Shown here: positions 1 to 7,012 of the stretch, in pieces
How the letters are laid out: the number at the start of each line of letters is the position of its first letter
Position numbering within the stretch: the first letter of the stretch is position 1
Origin: CAZDBA01 sp964503615
GTDB taxonomy: Bacteria; Planctomycetota; Planctomycetia; Pirellulales; Pirellulaceae
DNA: 9,346 nucleotides
Direction: 5' to 3'
NCBI GenBank assembly: GCA_964503615.1
Contig: CAZDBA010000181.1
Coordinates: forward strand, 1-9,346
The notes under the pieces: model-generated
Told to the model about the DNA's origin: nothing
Database searches by the model: none
What the model saw: the letters and a program-made list of their open reading frames with translations, nothing else
Position numbers and translations under genes: made by a program

Positions 1-511
1 CATCGGGCCGACATGTTTTCAAGGCGGTTTTCAAATGTGCCAAATTGCGATCCGCATCCCGCTTGAGTTGCGCAATCGTCTCCGCCGGCAACGGCTTTTC
101 GGCAAAGGTCACGTAGCCAGTGGCTTTGACAAATTCGTTGTACTGACGGTTGGTGACTTCTGTTTCATCCATCCAAAACGCGTCCAAAGCAACCTTGTGA
201 ATCGGGTAAGAATTCTGGTGTGAGTGCGATGTGCCGCCCTCTTCTTTCGCGTCTCCCCCCATTTCGTATTCGCCCGCAGGTATATAGACCATACCGGGCG
301 GGCCGTTCTGTGGCGTTTGTTGAGCAGTATTTTCAGCGCGGGAATTCGGCGTTGAACTATCGCCCTCAGAGGAAATATTTTGCTCTGCTTTTTCACCCTT
401 TTTAGATTCGCTCTCTACAGAGTTGTCAGAATCAGAGCATCCTAAGGCCAAGCAAAGCAAGCCAATCAGGGTGATTGAGGGTAGTAGTTGACGCATAGAA
501 TGGTCTGTCAT
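1..511 (-). CDS. SUMF1/formylglycine-generating-enzyme-like lipoprotein, N-terminal part (runs off left edge)
   Basis: The reading frame opens at an ATG (511-509) and stays open for 170 codons to the window edge, so the C-terminus is missing. Residues 7-25 form a lipoprotein signal ending in LALGC, with Cys25 the lipidated residue. An acidic, Ser/Gln-rich linker follows to about residue 70. The SUMF1/FGE-sulfatase fold then starts with GMVYIPAGEYEMGG (73-86) and continues with FWMDETEVTNRQYNEFVKAT (112-131) and GYVTFAEKP, all hallmarks of the family's N-terminal half. Members of this superfamily include sulfatase-activating formylglycine-generating enzymes and many catalytically different or inactive relatives. 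The active-site cysteines lie in the missing part, so activity cannot be judged. Export as a lipoprotein points to an envelope role. A second ATG at 496-494 (MRQLLPS) is an equally good start for a signal peptide; neither has a clear ribosome binding site. The damaged cytochrome gene lies immediately upstream on the same strand. Confidence 0.85.
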   Translation of the reverse strand, partial: MTDHSMRQLLPSITLIGLLCLALGCSDSDNSVESESKKGEKAEQNISSEGDSSTPNSRAENTAQQTPQNGPPGMVYIPAGEYEMGGDAKEEGGTSHSHQNSYPIHKVALDAFWMDETEVTNRQYNEFVKATGYVTFAEKPLPAETIAQLKRDADRNLAHLKTALKTCRPD

Positions 512-593
512 TTCTTAAGGTAGGGACCTGATTTGATCGGTTCAATGTAAATGCTACAAAGGAAATTATCCACTGGAAACAATGCTCCAAATC

Positions 594-966
594 GTCGACG
601 TCCGGTGGATTCAAATAATACCATTGTTTGGTCTCCGCATCCCAAGTTTCTCGAAGCACTTGAACTCGCCCGATTGCACCGTTTTTTGCGGAGCTTCTGG
701 GGCAATTCAACCATGTATTGCTGTAGCGGGTGAACACCAAAAACGTATTTGACTTCGAAGTCCTGCGGTTTTCCATCAAGTCCATCCATCGGTGCGGGCC
801 CTATAAACGATCACCGTCTCGGAACATTTTACTTTCCAGCCCATGGTGAGAGAGGGGTTGGTCGGTCAAAGTCACCCAGAACCGTTTCGCTGTTGGCAAG
901 GTTCATTGCTTTGTCATGGTGGGATCCAGCAAACAGCGCGGCCTGTTCCTGATGACAATAACTGCC
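594..966 (-). pseudogene. Decayed multihaem cytochrome c / TPR protein remnant
   Basis: Four consecutive minus-strand pieces read like the N-terminal part of the large planctomycete multihaem cytochrome c/TPR proteins, but in alternating frames. Piece A (966-865) reads GSYCHQEQAALFAGSHHDKA and on to VLGDFD. Piece B (about 848-804, other frame) reads HHGLESKMFRDGDR and ends at a TAG (803-801). Piece C (789-700, frame of A) reads MDGLDGKPQDFEVKYVFGVH then PLQQYMVELP. Piece D (683-594, frame of B) reads NGAIGRVQVLRETWDAETKQ then WYYLNPPDVD. The order matches the family, so this is one gene broken by at least three small indels plus a stop. The first haem site, normally CxxCH, is reduced to YCH, consistent with a short deletion. 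Weak similarity may extend to about 999 and down to about 520. The TPR half is absent, replaced by the start of the FGE-like gene. Family assignment is from memory of its motifs. Sequencing error is an alternative for single indels but not for the missing C-terminal half. Confidence 0.75.
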
Positions 967-1100
967 AAGCAGAGGATAATCCAAGTCGTCTTCCACTAAG
1001 TTTACAATAAGTCGATATCGAACGGAATTTTATTCTAATTTCCATCTTACGTTTTCACTATGACACTACCCAAACTAAATTTGATTCCAACAATATTTAT

Positions 1101-2528
1101 ATGACAAATACCCTTACCAAGTGCGGCTTGCAACAAATGGGGCAGGTTCTGGGTTTACGTCTTGCCGACTCGGCCCTCTCTGTGGCTGGAGGCGATAATC
1201 TTTTTCCGCATACCGATTTGGCTTTAAGGTTGGGAGAGCGTTTTTCGAGATCGGATCGTTTACCTTGGCTTTCCGTTGGCTCGCTGTCTGGTTCTGAGTC
1301 TCCGCCCGATATGCCCGACAACGAGGAAGGTCTTTTCGTTTTTTGGTTTCCTTACGGACTTCCCAAACGATATGCAGACTCGCGTTCTATATTCGTAGCC
1401 AGTTCCCGTATGCAAAAAGACAAGGATCATTCCGATTGGTTTGATGCTTTGCGGACATTGGTTTGTAGGTTGGATGAGAGTTGCGTCCACCTGTTGACGA
1501 GCAATGGAACGGCCGCCGATCGCTTTGTTCGTCGAGCAGCCGAGTTGTTTGGAATTCAATTAGTCTCTGTTTGCAGAGGCCCGCAGAAGGTCGACACGAG
1601 TTGGTTTTTGAAATCGGTAGATTCAGACGGGGCGTTAGCAGATAATTCCGATTGCTTACAGGGCTTCGTTTTTCATCTGGGCGCAAAAGCGAATGAAAAG
1701 TCGGATTCAAAAAAAGCACTCGATGCAATTCTTGTTCGGATCGCCGACGAAGTTCGGGTTCTGAGCGTTCGAAAGAATGGAAATGTTGACAAGGCGATTA
1801 CTGAACGTTGCAAGCGATTTGAAAACCCCAATGTATTTCTGTTGGACTCAAAATCAGAAACTCAACCGGTTGTATTAGAGCGTTTGTACGAAAGCGGGTG
1901 TCATCGTTGGATGCTGTTTGACCATAACCAAGAGGCGGACGGAGATGGAGTTGAAAACGATTTGCCTCAGCCCGAGTTCAGGGTGCCGACGGTAAGCGAA
2001 CTGCCTGATGGTGAGTTTCTGATCCACTGCACGCGAGCAAGACAAAAAGCCTGGCCGGATCAGGCCGAAGCGGAGTACTTGGACGATTTGATCTTTCAAC
2101 ACAAACGCAAGGATCACTCGCTGTATGCTACGTTGACTCGGATTCTGGCCACCGGTCGCATTCTGGCAAACAATCAATTGACTCGGCATCACCGTAAAGT
2201 CGTTTGTTTTACTTCTGCGACGTTGGAAGAGATCAAGAGCCTGACAACATTTCGACCGCATTTGAATCGTTGGGATTTTCAGCCAGTTGGAATCGCAATT
2301 CGCCTGTCTGCCTTAAAAAAGCGCGGGGCTCGTCCCGTGATTTATGGGGATCAGTCAACTTGGGAGGAGCTGGATGCGGAAGATCGCCCGTTTTTTCAAG
2401 TTGCGAATACCACAACAAAAACTGGCAACGTGCTGGATTGGACGCGTGAAAAAGAGTGGCGAGTATTAGGGGATGTTGAACTTCGTGAATTTGAAGAAGG
2501 CGAGATTTTTGCAATTTCTGCGATGTGA
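1101..2528 (+). CDS. Uncharacterised 475-residue protein with Rossmann-like halves and a DUF2971-like C-terminus
   Basis: I do not recognise a named family. The protein has no signal peptide or membrane segment and is probably cytoplasmic. Residues about 77-160 alternate predicted strands and helices around HLLTSNGTAADRFVRRAAEL (130-149), which resembles a nucleotide-binding Rossmann or SLOG-like fold. A second similar unit at about 205-250 contains IADEVRVLSVRKNGNVDKAI. A conserved-looking centre carries HCTRARQKAWPDQAEAEYLD (309-328). The C-terminal part (about 350-465) has VCFTSATLEEIKSL, HLNRWDFQPVGIAI, a GARPVIYGD segment, FFQV and DWTREKEWRVLGDVEL. That order (an FT/FS strand, W-x-x-G-I/F, VxYGD, then W-x-x-EKEWR) is reminiscent of DUF2971-type domains; this is an inference from pattern only. 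ATG at 1101 is the first Met of the frame; no clear ribosome binding site precedes it. The gene is transcribed away from the cytochrome remnant and converges on the diguanylate cyclase. Confidence 0.75.
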   Translation: MTNTLTKCGLQQMGQVLGLRLADSALSVAGGDNLFPHTDLALRLGERFSRSDRLPWLSVGSLSGSESPPDMPDNEEGLFVFWFPYGLPKRYADSRSIFVASSRMQKDKDHSDWFDALRTLVCRLDESCVHLLTSNGTAADRFVRRAAELFGIQLVSVCRGPQKVDTSWFLKSVDSDGALADNSDCLQGFVFHLGAKANEKSDSKKALDAILVRIADEVRVLSVRKNGNVDKAITERCKRFENPNVFLLDSKSETQPVVLERLYESGCHRWMLFDHNQEADGDGVENDLPQPEFRVPTVSELPDGEFLIHCTRARQKAWPDQAEAEYLDDLIFQHKRKDHSLYATLTRILATGRILANNQLTRHHRKVVCFTSATLEEIKSLTTFRPHLNRWDFQPVGIAIRLSALKKRGARPVIYGDQSTWEELDAEDRPFFQVANTTTKTGNVLDWTREKEWRVLGDVELREFEEGEIFAISAM

Positions 2529-2566
2529 GTCGCTAGTACTTTAAAGGCATTTCAAAACCTTGCACG

Positions 2567-3433
2567 CTAAATTGTCTTAGATGTCGCGCGGTTTCTTCCT
2601 GCTGATTTCGATTCGTACAGACAACGATCTGCTTGGCTTAAAAGGTCTCTCGCTGTTGAGTTGGGAGCCGAGATTGCAACTCCGATACTTACCGTGATGT
2701 CGGGCAGAGAACTGTCCGATTCGCTTTTTGCAATTTCGTTGACGAAGTCGCTGAAGATCTGGTCCGCCTCTTCTTTTTTCATCGCTTCGAGAACCAGTCC
2801 AAACTCGTCGCCCCCCATTCTTCCGATGGAGATCGCTTCGGGAAATGCCTCCTTGAGCTTCCCGGCAACGAACTTGATTGCCTCATCACCCGCGAGATGT
2901 CCAAATTCGTCGTTGATCGATTTAAATTGGTCAATGTCTATGATTGCGAGGATCAGAGGTTTGCTGAGACTGGATTCCAGTGTCGTTTGAAAACCGCGGC
3001 GGTTGGCAAGTTGGCTGAGTGAGTCAGTACTTGCCTCCAGTTGTAATTTTTGTTCCCGCCTTTTCCGTACATCGACGTTGCGGATGACAAACAAAGTCCA
3101 CCAGTTCCCATCGATTCGCAATCTGGTCGTTGAACGTTCAGTCCAAATTGAATCCTGGCCAGGGCCGCGTTCCAAAAGGCATTTGGAAGTTTCCGGTCCG
3201 CAAAGCTCGTCAACCGTCTGAAATTCTGAGACAGCACTGGCTCTGAGTCCCGTCGGTGAAATGAAATTAAATACGGTTTGCCCGATCGCTTCTTCGGCTG
3301 GGGTGCCATACAAACGCCCAGCCGATTGGTTCCAGAATCGAATCGCCAGTTGGCTGTCAACAATAATTAACGCGTCATCTGCGGTGTCAATGACTTGGCA
3401 AACGATTTCTGGGGGAAGGGGAAGGTTGGACAT
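2567..3433 (-). CDS. PAS-GGDEF diguanylate cyclase
   Basis: This protein of 288 residues has an N-terminal PAS sensor (about 5-120: DTADDALIIVDSQLAIRFWN, then AGRLYGTPAEEAIGQ) joined by a short charged helix (KRREQKLQLEAS) to a GGDEF domain (about 136-285). The cyclase part begins with the usual TDSLSQLANRRGF. It keeps the metal and substrate residues of the family: D166 and N174 in DIDQFKSINDEFGHLAGDE, D183, and an intact GGDEF at 207-211 in GRMGGDEFGLV. It should therefore make cyclic di-GMP from GTP. The RxxD product-inhibition site normally just before GGDEF is absent (the stretch is PEAISIGRM). No transmembrane segment is present, so the sensor is cytoplasmic; its ligand is unknown. I chose the ATG at 3433-3431 because it directly precedes a normal PAS start. 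An in-frame TTG at 3466 would add 11 residues. Neither has a strong ribosome binding site. It converges on the gene ending at 2528. Confidence 0.92.
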   Translation of the reverse strand: MSNLPLPPEIVCQVIDTADDALIIVDSQLAIRFWNQSAGRLYGTPAEEAIGQTVFNFISPTGLRASAVSEFQTVDELCGPETSKCLLERGPGQDSIWTERSTTRLRIDGNWWTLFVIRNVDVRKRREQKLQLEASTDSLSQLANRRGFQTTLESSLSKPLILAIIDIDQFKSINDEFGHLAGDEAIKFVAGKLKEAFPEAISIGRMGGDEFGLVLEAMKKEEADQIFSDFVNEIAKSESDSSLPDITVSIGVAISAPNSTARDLLSQADRCLYESKSAGRNRATSKTI

Positions 3434-3466
3434 GTGATTTGGTCTTTGTGGAAAGTCAGCTGCCAA

Positions 3467-3807
3467 AATGCAAAAGGAGTGCTTCTTAAGTGATATTGGG
3501 AGTAGTTGGCTGAAGAACGTATTCGCCGACCGTTATTCTGTCACAATTCCTTACTTTAAGTATATCGGACTTTTGCAACGATTTGTTGAACTCGCTTGCA
3601 CGTTCCAACGTACCGACCTGCAAGCTTAAGGTTGTTTGGGAGGAAAACCTGCCCTTGGGTGCTAGCTGGCGACTTGTCGTTGGAGTTCGCTGCGAATTCA
3701 CCTTGAGTATGCGAGTTTCTTTCTGTAATTACCTGTCAATCAAAAGTTTGGCTCAATAAATTTTTGGGTAGGAAGTGCAGTAGGTTTTGATTAAATCAAT
3801 AAAAAAC
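3467..3807. other. Divergent intergenic region between the diguanylate cyclase and the POTRA lipoprotein gene
   Basis: About 340 bp separate the two divergently transcribed genes and must hold both promoters. I cannot assign -35/-10 boxes with confidence. A GGAAG at 3771-3775 is the only ribosome-binding-like sequence before the POTRA gene, and it fits a TTG start at 3787 better than the ATG at 3808. A nested inverted repeat lies in the middle (annotated separately). A minus-strand frame of about 70 codons (3486-3701) shows no recognisable features, and I do not count it as a gene. Confidence 0.5.
3594..3625. repeat. Nested inverted repeat in the divergent intergenic region
   Basis: GCTTGCA (3594-3600) and its exact reverse complement TGCAAGC (3619-3625) flank an 18-base interval. 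That interval itself starts with a second small palindrome, CGTTCCAACG (3601-3610). It is not followed by a T run, so it does not look like a terminator. It could be an operator or simply chance; a 7-bp arm is short. Confidence 0.35.
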
Positions 3808-5403
3808 ATGAGACTTCAATCTGTCCTGCTGACCGTATTGTTGGTGGCGTTGGTAACTGGATGTGGGCTTTTTCGGCAACCTCCCGTTTCACAACAGGAC
3901 CAAGTGTTCGATCAAATGCCTTTTTCCGGCTCACAGCCCAACGGAATACGATTCCAAAGTCCTGACCTTCCGGGTGAAATTGACTTTCGACAAACGGTCC
4001 AACGGCAACCTGAGGATCAGGCGGTCGATACAACGAACGTCGTTTTGGACTTTCAAATTCGCGGCAATACTTCTGTTCCTACTCACCATTTGCTGCGAAA
4101 TATTCGAACTCGCCCGGGGCGATATTTTGACCGGGACTTGTTACAGCAAGACGTGAACGAACTGTGGAAGATGAAAGAGGTTCAGCGAGTCATCGGCCCG
4201 TATGTCAATCAGACTGCCGAAGGCGTCATCATCAGTGTTGAAATCGTGGAACGCCAATTATTGCAATCGGTAGAATTCATTGGCAATCGAGCGATCACGG
4301 ACAGAGCTCTATACAAAGAAACAAATCTTAGTGACGGACAGCCCTTGGACCTCCACGAGATCAAGATGGTGAAACACCGTATCGAGGAGTTTTATCAGGA
4401 TAAGGGTTTTCCCAACACGCAAGTCGAAATTCTTCAAGGCAACCAGTTGGCCGATAACGCCGCCGTGTTTCTGATTCACGAAGACGAGCAACAGCGGATC
4501 AAAAAAGTGGAGTTTGATGGGAACACCATTGCTACTGATGCACGTCTGACCAGCCTGATTGAGTCGAAGCCAACAATTTTACGAGTGTATCGCGGGTTGG
4601 TTAAACGCCAAGAGATCGAGCAAGACGTATTGCGGTTAACCAACTACTATCGCCAACTTGGCTTTTTTAACGCAAGGATCGGTCGCGAAATTGTTCCGGA
4701 CGAGAGTGGGCGTTTCGTTACGCTTCGTTTTGTGATTGATGAAGGGCCACGATACAAAATCCGAAACGTCTCATTTGTGGGTAATTCTGTTTTTAATCAT
4801 GACCAGTTGTCGCAAATGGTCGAATTAAGACCGTCAAATGCGGTGCAGAGAACACTTGGGGGCGTAAACATTCCAGGTGTCTTAGGCGAATCGCAAACCG
4901 CAGACGGCTCGTTGGTGATGCCAGAGTTTAATTCGGGAAAGATGAATCAAGACCTTGTGGCGCTTCGTGATCTGTATGGGGCTAATGGATACGTTTTTTC
5001 AAACGTGGAAGTGCAAACCCGTTTTTTAGAAGAGCCGGGGATGTTGGACTTGGTTTACAAAATCAAAGAAGGCGAGCAATATCGTGTTCGCAATATTAAC
5101 GTTCATATCGAAGGCAGCAGTGGTACCACACGACGCGAAGTCGCATTAAACCGCATATCGCTTCAGCCAGGTGACATTATTGACCTGAGAGAGATCCGCA
5201 GCAGTGAAAGAAAACTCGGGCGTTCGGAGGTGTTCTCAACCGGGCAAGGTGACGGAGCCGCACCGAGGATTGCCGTTGTGCCTGATGAGGTTCGTGATCT
5301 TCAACGATCTTCGGGCGCGGGTTCCGGCAGCCGCAGGTCAGCACCAAGACCGTCTTCGGGCGGAAGCAGTTCCCGTGGCTCCGGCTCCGGATCGCGGTTT
5401 TGA
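3808..5403 (+). CDS. Lipoprotein with five POTRA domains (periplasmic half of a split BamA)
   Basis: The 531-residue product starts with a lipoprotein signal ending in LVTGC (Cys19). After a spacer of about 55 residues come five POTRA modules at roughly 77-148, 150-226, 229-313, 314-423 and 424-491. Each shows the family pattern of a first strand with a G-N turn (FQIRGNTSV, VEFIGNRAI, VEFDGNTIA, VSFVGNSVF), two helices with a GF/GY turn (DKGFPN, QLGFFNARI, ANGYVFSNV), and a final strand (IDEGPRY, IKEGEQYRV). Five is the number found in BamA, where POTRAs receive unfolded outer-membrane proteins. POTRA5 ends in the usual RSEVF then APRIAVVP, but no barrel follows; the chain ends in a Ser/Gly/Arg-rich tail of about 34 residues. 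The barrel is encoded by the next gene, 76 bp downstream. The ATG at 3808 gives a compact signal; a TTG at 3787 would add MIKSIKN and cannot be excluded. No frame connects the two genes: stops occur at 5401-5403 and, in the barrel frame, at 5459-5461. Confidence 0.9.
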   Translation: MRLQSVLLTVLLVALVTGCGLFRQPPVSQQDQVFDQMPFSGSQPNGIRFQSPDLPGEIDFRQTVQRQPEDQAVDTTNVVLDFQIRGNTSVPTHHLLRNIRTRPGRYFDRDLLQQDVNELWKMKEVQRVIGPYVNQTAEGVIISVEIVERQLLQSVEFIGNRAITDRALYKETNLSDGQPLDLHEIKMVKHRIEEFYQDKGFPNTQVEILQGNQLADNAAVFLIHEDEQQRIKKVEFDGNTIATDARLTSLIESKPTILRVYRGLVKRQEIEQDVLRLTNYYRQLGFFNARIGREIVPDESGRFVTLRFVIDEGPRYKIRNVSFVGNSVFNHDQLSQMVELRPSNAVQRTLGGVNIPGVLGESQTADGSLVMPEFNSGKMNQDLVALRDLYGANGYVFSNVEVQTRFLEEPGMLDLVYKIKEGEQYRVRNINVHIEGSSGTTRREVALNRISLQPGDIIDLREIRSSERKLGRSEVFSTGQGDGAAPRIAVVPDEVRDLQRSSGAGSGSRRSAPRPSSGGSSSRGSGSGSRF

Positions 5404-5479
5404 TGAACACAAAAAATATCGTAATCCTAACGAATCAGTTTCCCACAACAACGTAATTTAGTAAGCAAAGAAAGACTCG

Positions 5480-7012
5480 ATGCTCCTGAATCGACAGCTT
5501 TACCTGACAATCGCTTCCTGCTGCACTTTGATTGCGGTAGCACTGTCAGGATGCGCTTCTTCACACTCAACCTTAGCGACTTCGATTGCACAGCCCGCGC
5601 TTTCACCAGCCAGTTACGATACCTATGTCGCTTATGCGAAAACGGTTCAGCAGGAGGAGGGCCAAGGATCGCAAGAGGTCATTCGAGCACAAAGTTATGA
5701 TAATAGTGGGGCAAATCAGGTCGGTTCTACTGCGCAGCAAATCCCGACAACAGGTCAAGCGGGTGGAGTTCGTCCGGCTGCCGCCCAGTTTCCCGAGATC
5801 GGCAACACGGGCTCGATCTACAACCGTTCAGGTTTGGGCCAGTTTCAAAATTCACCGCAGGTTGGATCTCCAAACGAACTCAACCCGCTAGTAGCTCCTA
5901 ACTTTGCTCCTTCCGGGGTTGCCTCGTTTCCTCAGAACTTTGCAGACATTGATGTCATTTTGAGTGAAGCCCAAACTGGACGGGTCAATATTGGAGGTGC
6001 ATTCAATTCTGATAATGGTGTCGTGGGGCAGTTTACCATTGACGAAAAGAACTTTGATATCCGAAATTTTCCAAGAAATTTTCGTGAGATTGTAGATGGC
6101 ACCGCTTTTCGTGGGGGTGGCCAGCAATTTCGCTTGGAGTTGGTGCCTGGTAGCGATGTGCAACGTTATCTCGTGAGCTTGACCGAGCCCTATTTGTTTG
6201 ACACTCGTTGGAGCTTGAGTCTCAGCGCCTATCTTTTCGAGCGTCAGTTTTTTGACTGGGACGAGCAGAGAGTTGGTGGACGATTTGCTTTAGGTTACCA
6301 ACTGTCTCATGACTTGACTCTCAGTGTCGGGTTGCGAGCTGAGAATGTTGATATCCACAATCCTCGTCTCGATACTTCACCACAGCTAAATGACGATTTG
6401 GGCGATACGGATCTGTTTTTGGGACACGTAAGTCTAGTAAGTGATACCCGCGACCATCCATTTATGCCTACCGAAGGACGTTATACTTCGCTGACTTATT
6501 CACAAGGTTTTGGAGAAGTTGATTTTCCTCGATTGGATGTAGACCATCGACGTTATTACAAACTGTTTGAGCGTCCGGATGGCTCAGGGCGTCAAACATT
6601 GAGCCTTGGAACCAAGCTTGGTTTTAGCGGCAGCAATACACCCGTGTTCGAAAACTATTTTGCGGGTGGATTTTCGACTTTGCGTGGATTCGATTTTCGC
6701 GGAGCAAGTCCGGTTGAAGGCGGCGTCATTGTCGGTGGCGAGTTTCAATGGCTCAACACGGTCGAATATATGTTCCCTTTGACTGCCGATGATATGGTAC
6801 GAGGCGTATTGTTTTGCGACTTTGGAACCGTCGAGGAAAATATCTCATTAAGCAGTGACACCTTTCGAGTTGCACCTGGTTTCGGATTTCGCATTAATTT
6901 GCCCGCTGCTGGCCTTGGAGCTCCACTCGCATTCGACTTTGCATTCCCCGTCGCTCATGCTGATACCGATGAAACCGAAGTGTTCAGCTTCTACTTAGGC
7001 GTAGGACGCTAA
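5480..7012 (+). CDS. Omp85/BamA-like beta-barrel lipoprotein lacking POTRA domains (barrel half of a split BamA)
   Basis: The 510-residue product has its own lipoprotein signal (hydrophobic 7-22, then ALSGC, Cys25). A Gln/Ser/Gly/Pro-rich, probably disordered linker runs from 26 to about 150. The rest is an Omp85 barrel (Bac_surface_Ag type): DIDVILSEAQTGRVNIGGAF opens it, FRLELVPG and LVSLTEPYLFDTRWSLSLSA give alternating strands, and FAGGFSTLRGFDFRGASP (394-411) holds the LRGF motif of loop 6 that is the signature of BamA/TamA/FhaC proteins. DTRDHPFMPTEGRY is also typical. The last strand is VFSFYLGVGR, ending in Arg rather than Phe. There is no POTRA domain, although one or more adjoin the barrel in almost all Omp85 proteins. 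I infer that it works with the upstream five-POTRA lipoprotein to insert outer-membrane proteins. The two genes are probably co-transcribed: 76 bp apart, same strand, no terminator seen. The ATG at 5480 fits the signal peptide; AAAGAAAG upstream is a weak ribosome site. Confidence 0.92.
   Translation: MLLNRQLYLTIASCCTLIAVALSGCASSHSTLATSIAQPALSPASYDTYVAYAKTVQQEEGQGSQEVIRAQSYDNSGANQVGSTAQQIPTTGQAGGVRPAAAQFPEIGNTGSIYNRSGLGQFQNSPQVGSPNELNPLVAPNFAPSGVASFPQNFADIDVILSEAQTGRVNIGGAFNSDNGVVGQFTIDEKNFDIRNFPRNFREIVDGTAFRGGGQQFRLELVPGSDVQRYLVSLTEPYLFDTRWSLSLSAYLFERQFFDWDEQRVGGRFALGYQLSHDLTLSVGLRAENVDIHNPRLDTSPQLNDDLGDTDLFLGHVSLVSDTRDHPFMPTEGRYTSLTYSQGFGEVDFPRLDVDHRRYYKLFERPDGSGRQTLSLGTKLGFSGSNTPVFENYFAGGFSTLRGFDFRGASPVEGGVIVGGEFQWLNTVEYMFPLTADDMVRGVLFCDFGTVEENISLSSDTFRVAPGFGFRINLPAAGLGAPLAFDFAFPVAHADTDETEVFSFYLGVGR

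Noticed and set aside
109..396. Minus-strand frame of 95 codons inside the FGE-like gene
   Set aside because: It is a shadow of the FGE-like frame, which alone carries the signal peptide and SUMF1 motifs.
2529..2566. A bidirectional terminator between the two convergent genes
   Set aside because: The 38-bp interval contains only the small palindrome CTTTAAAG and no GC-rich stem with T tract.
3486..3701. Minus-strand frame of 71 codons in the divergent intergenic region
   Set aside because: No recognisable motif, signal peptide or ribosome site, and it is placed where promoters are expected.
5403..5456. A 17-codon mini-ORF (ATG overlapping the stop of the POTRA gene)
   Set aside because: It is too short, has no ribosome binding site of its own and does not reach the next gene. 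The overlap is probably chance.
5380..5500. The two BamA-like genes could be one gene broken by a frameshift
   Set aside because: The barrel gene begins with a complete lipoprotein signal. The POTRA frame stops at 5401-5403, and the barrel frame has a further stop at 5459-5461 before its ATG, so a single indel cannot join them.
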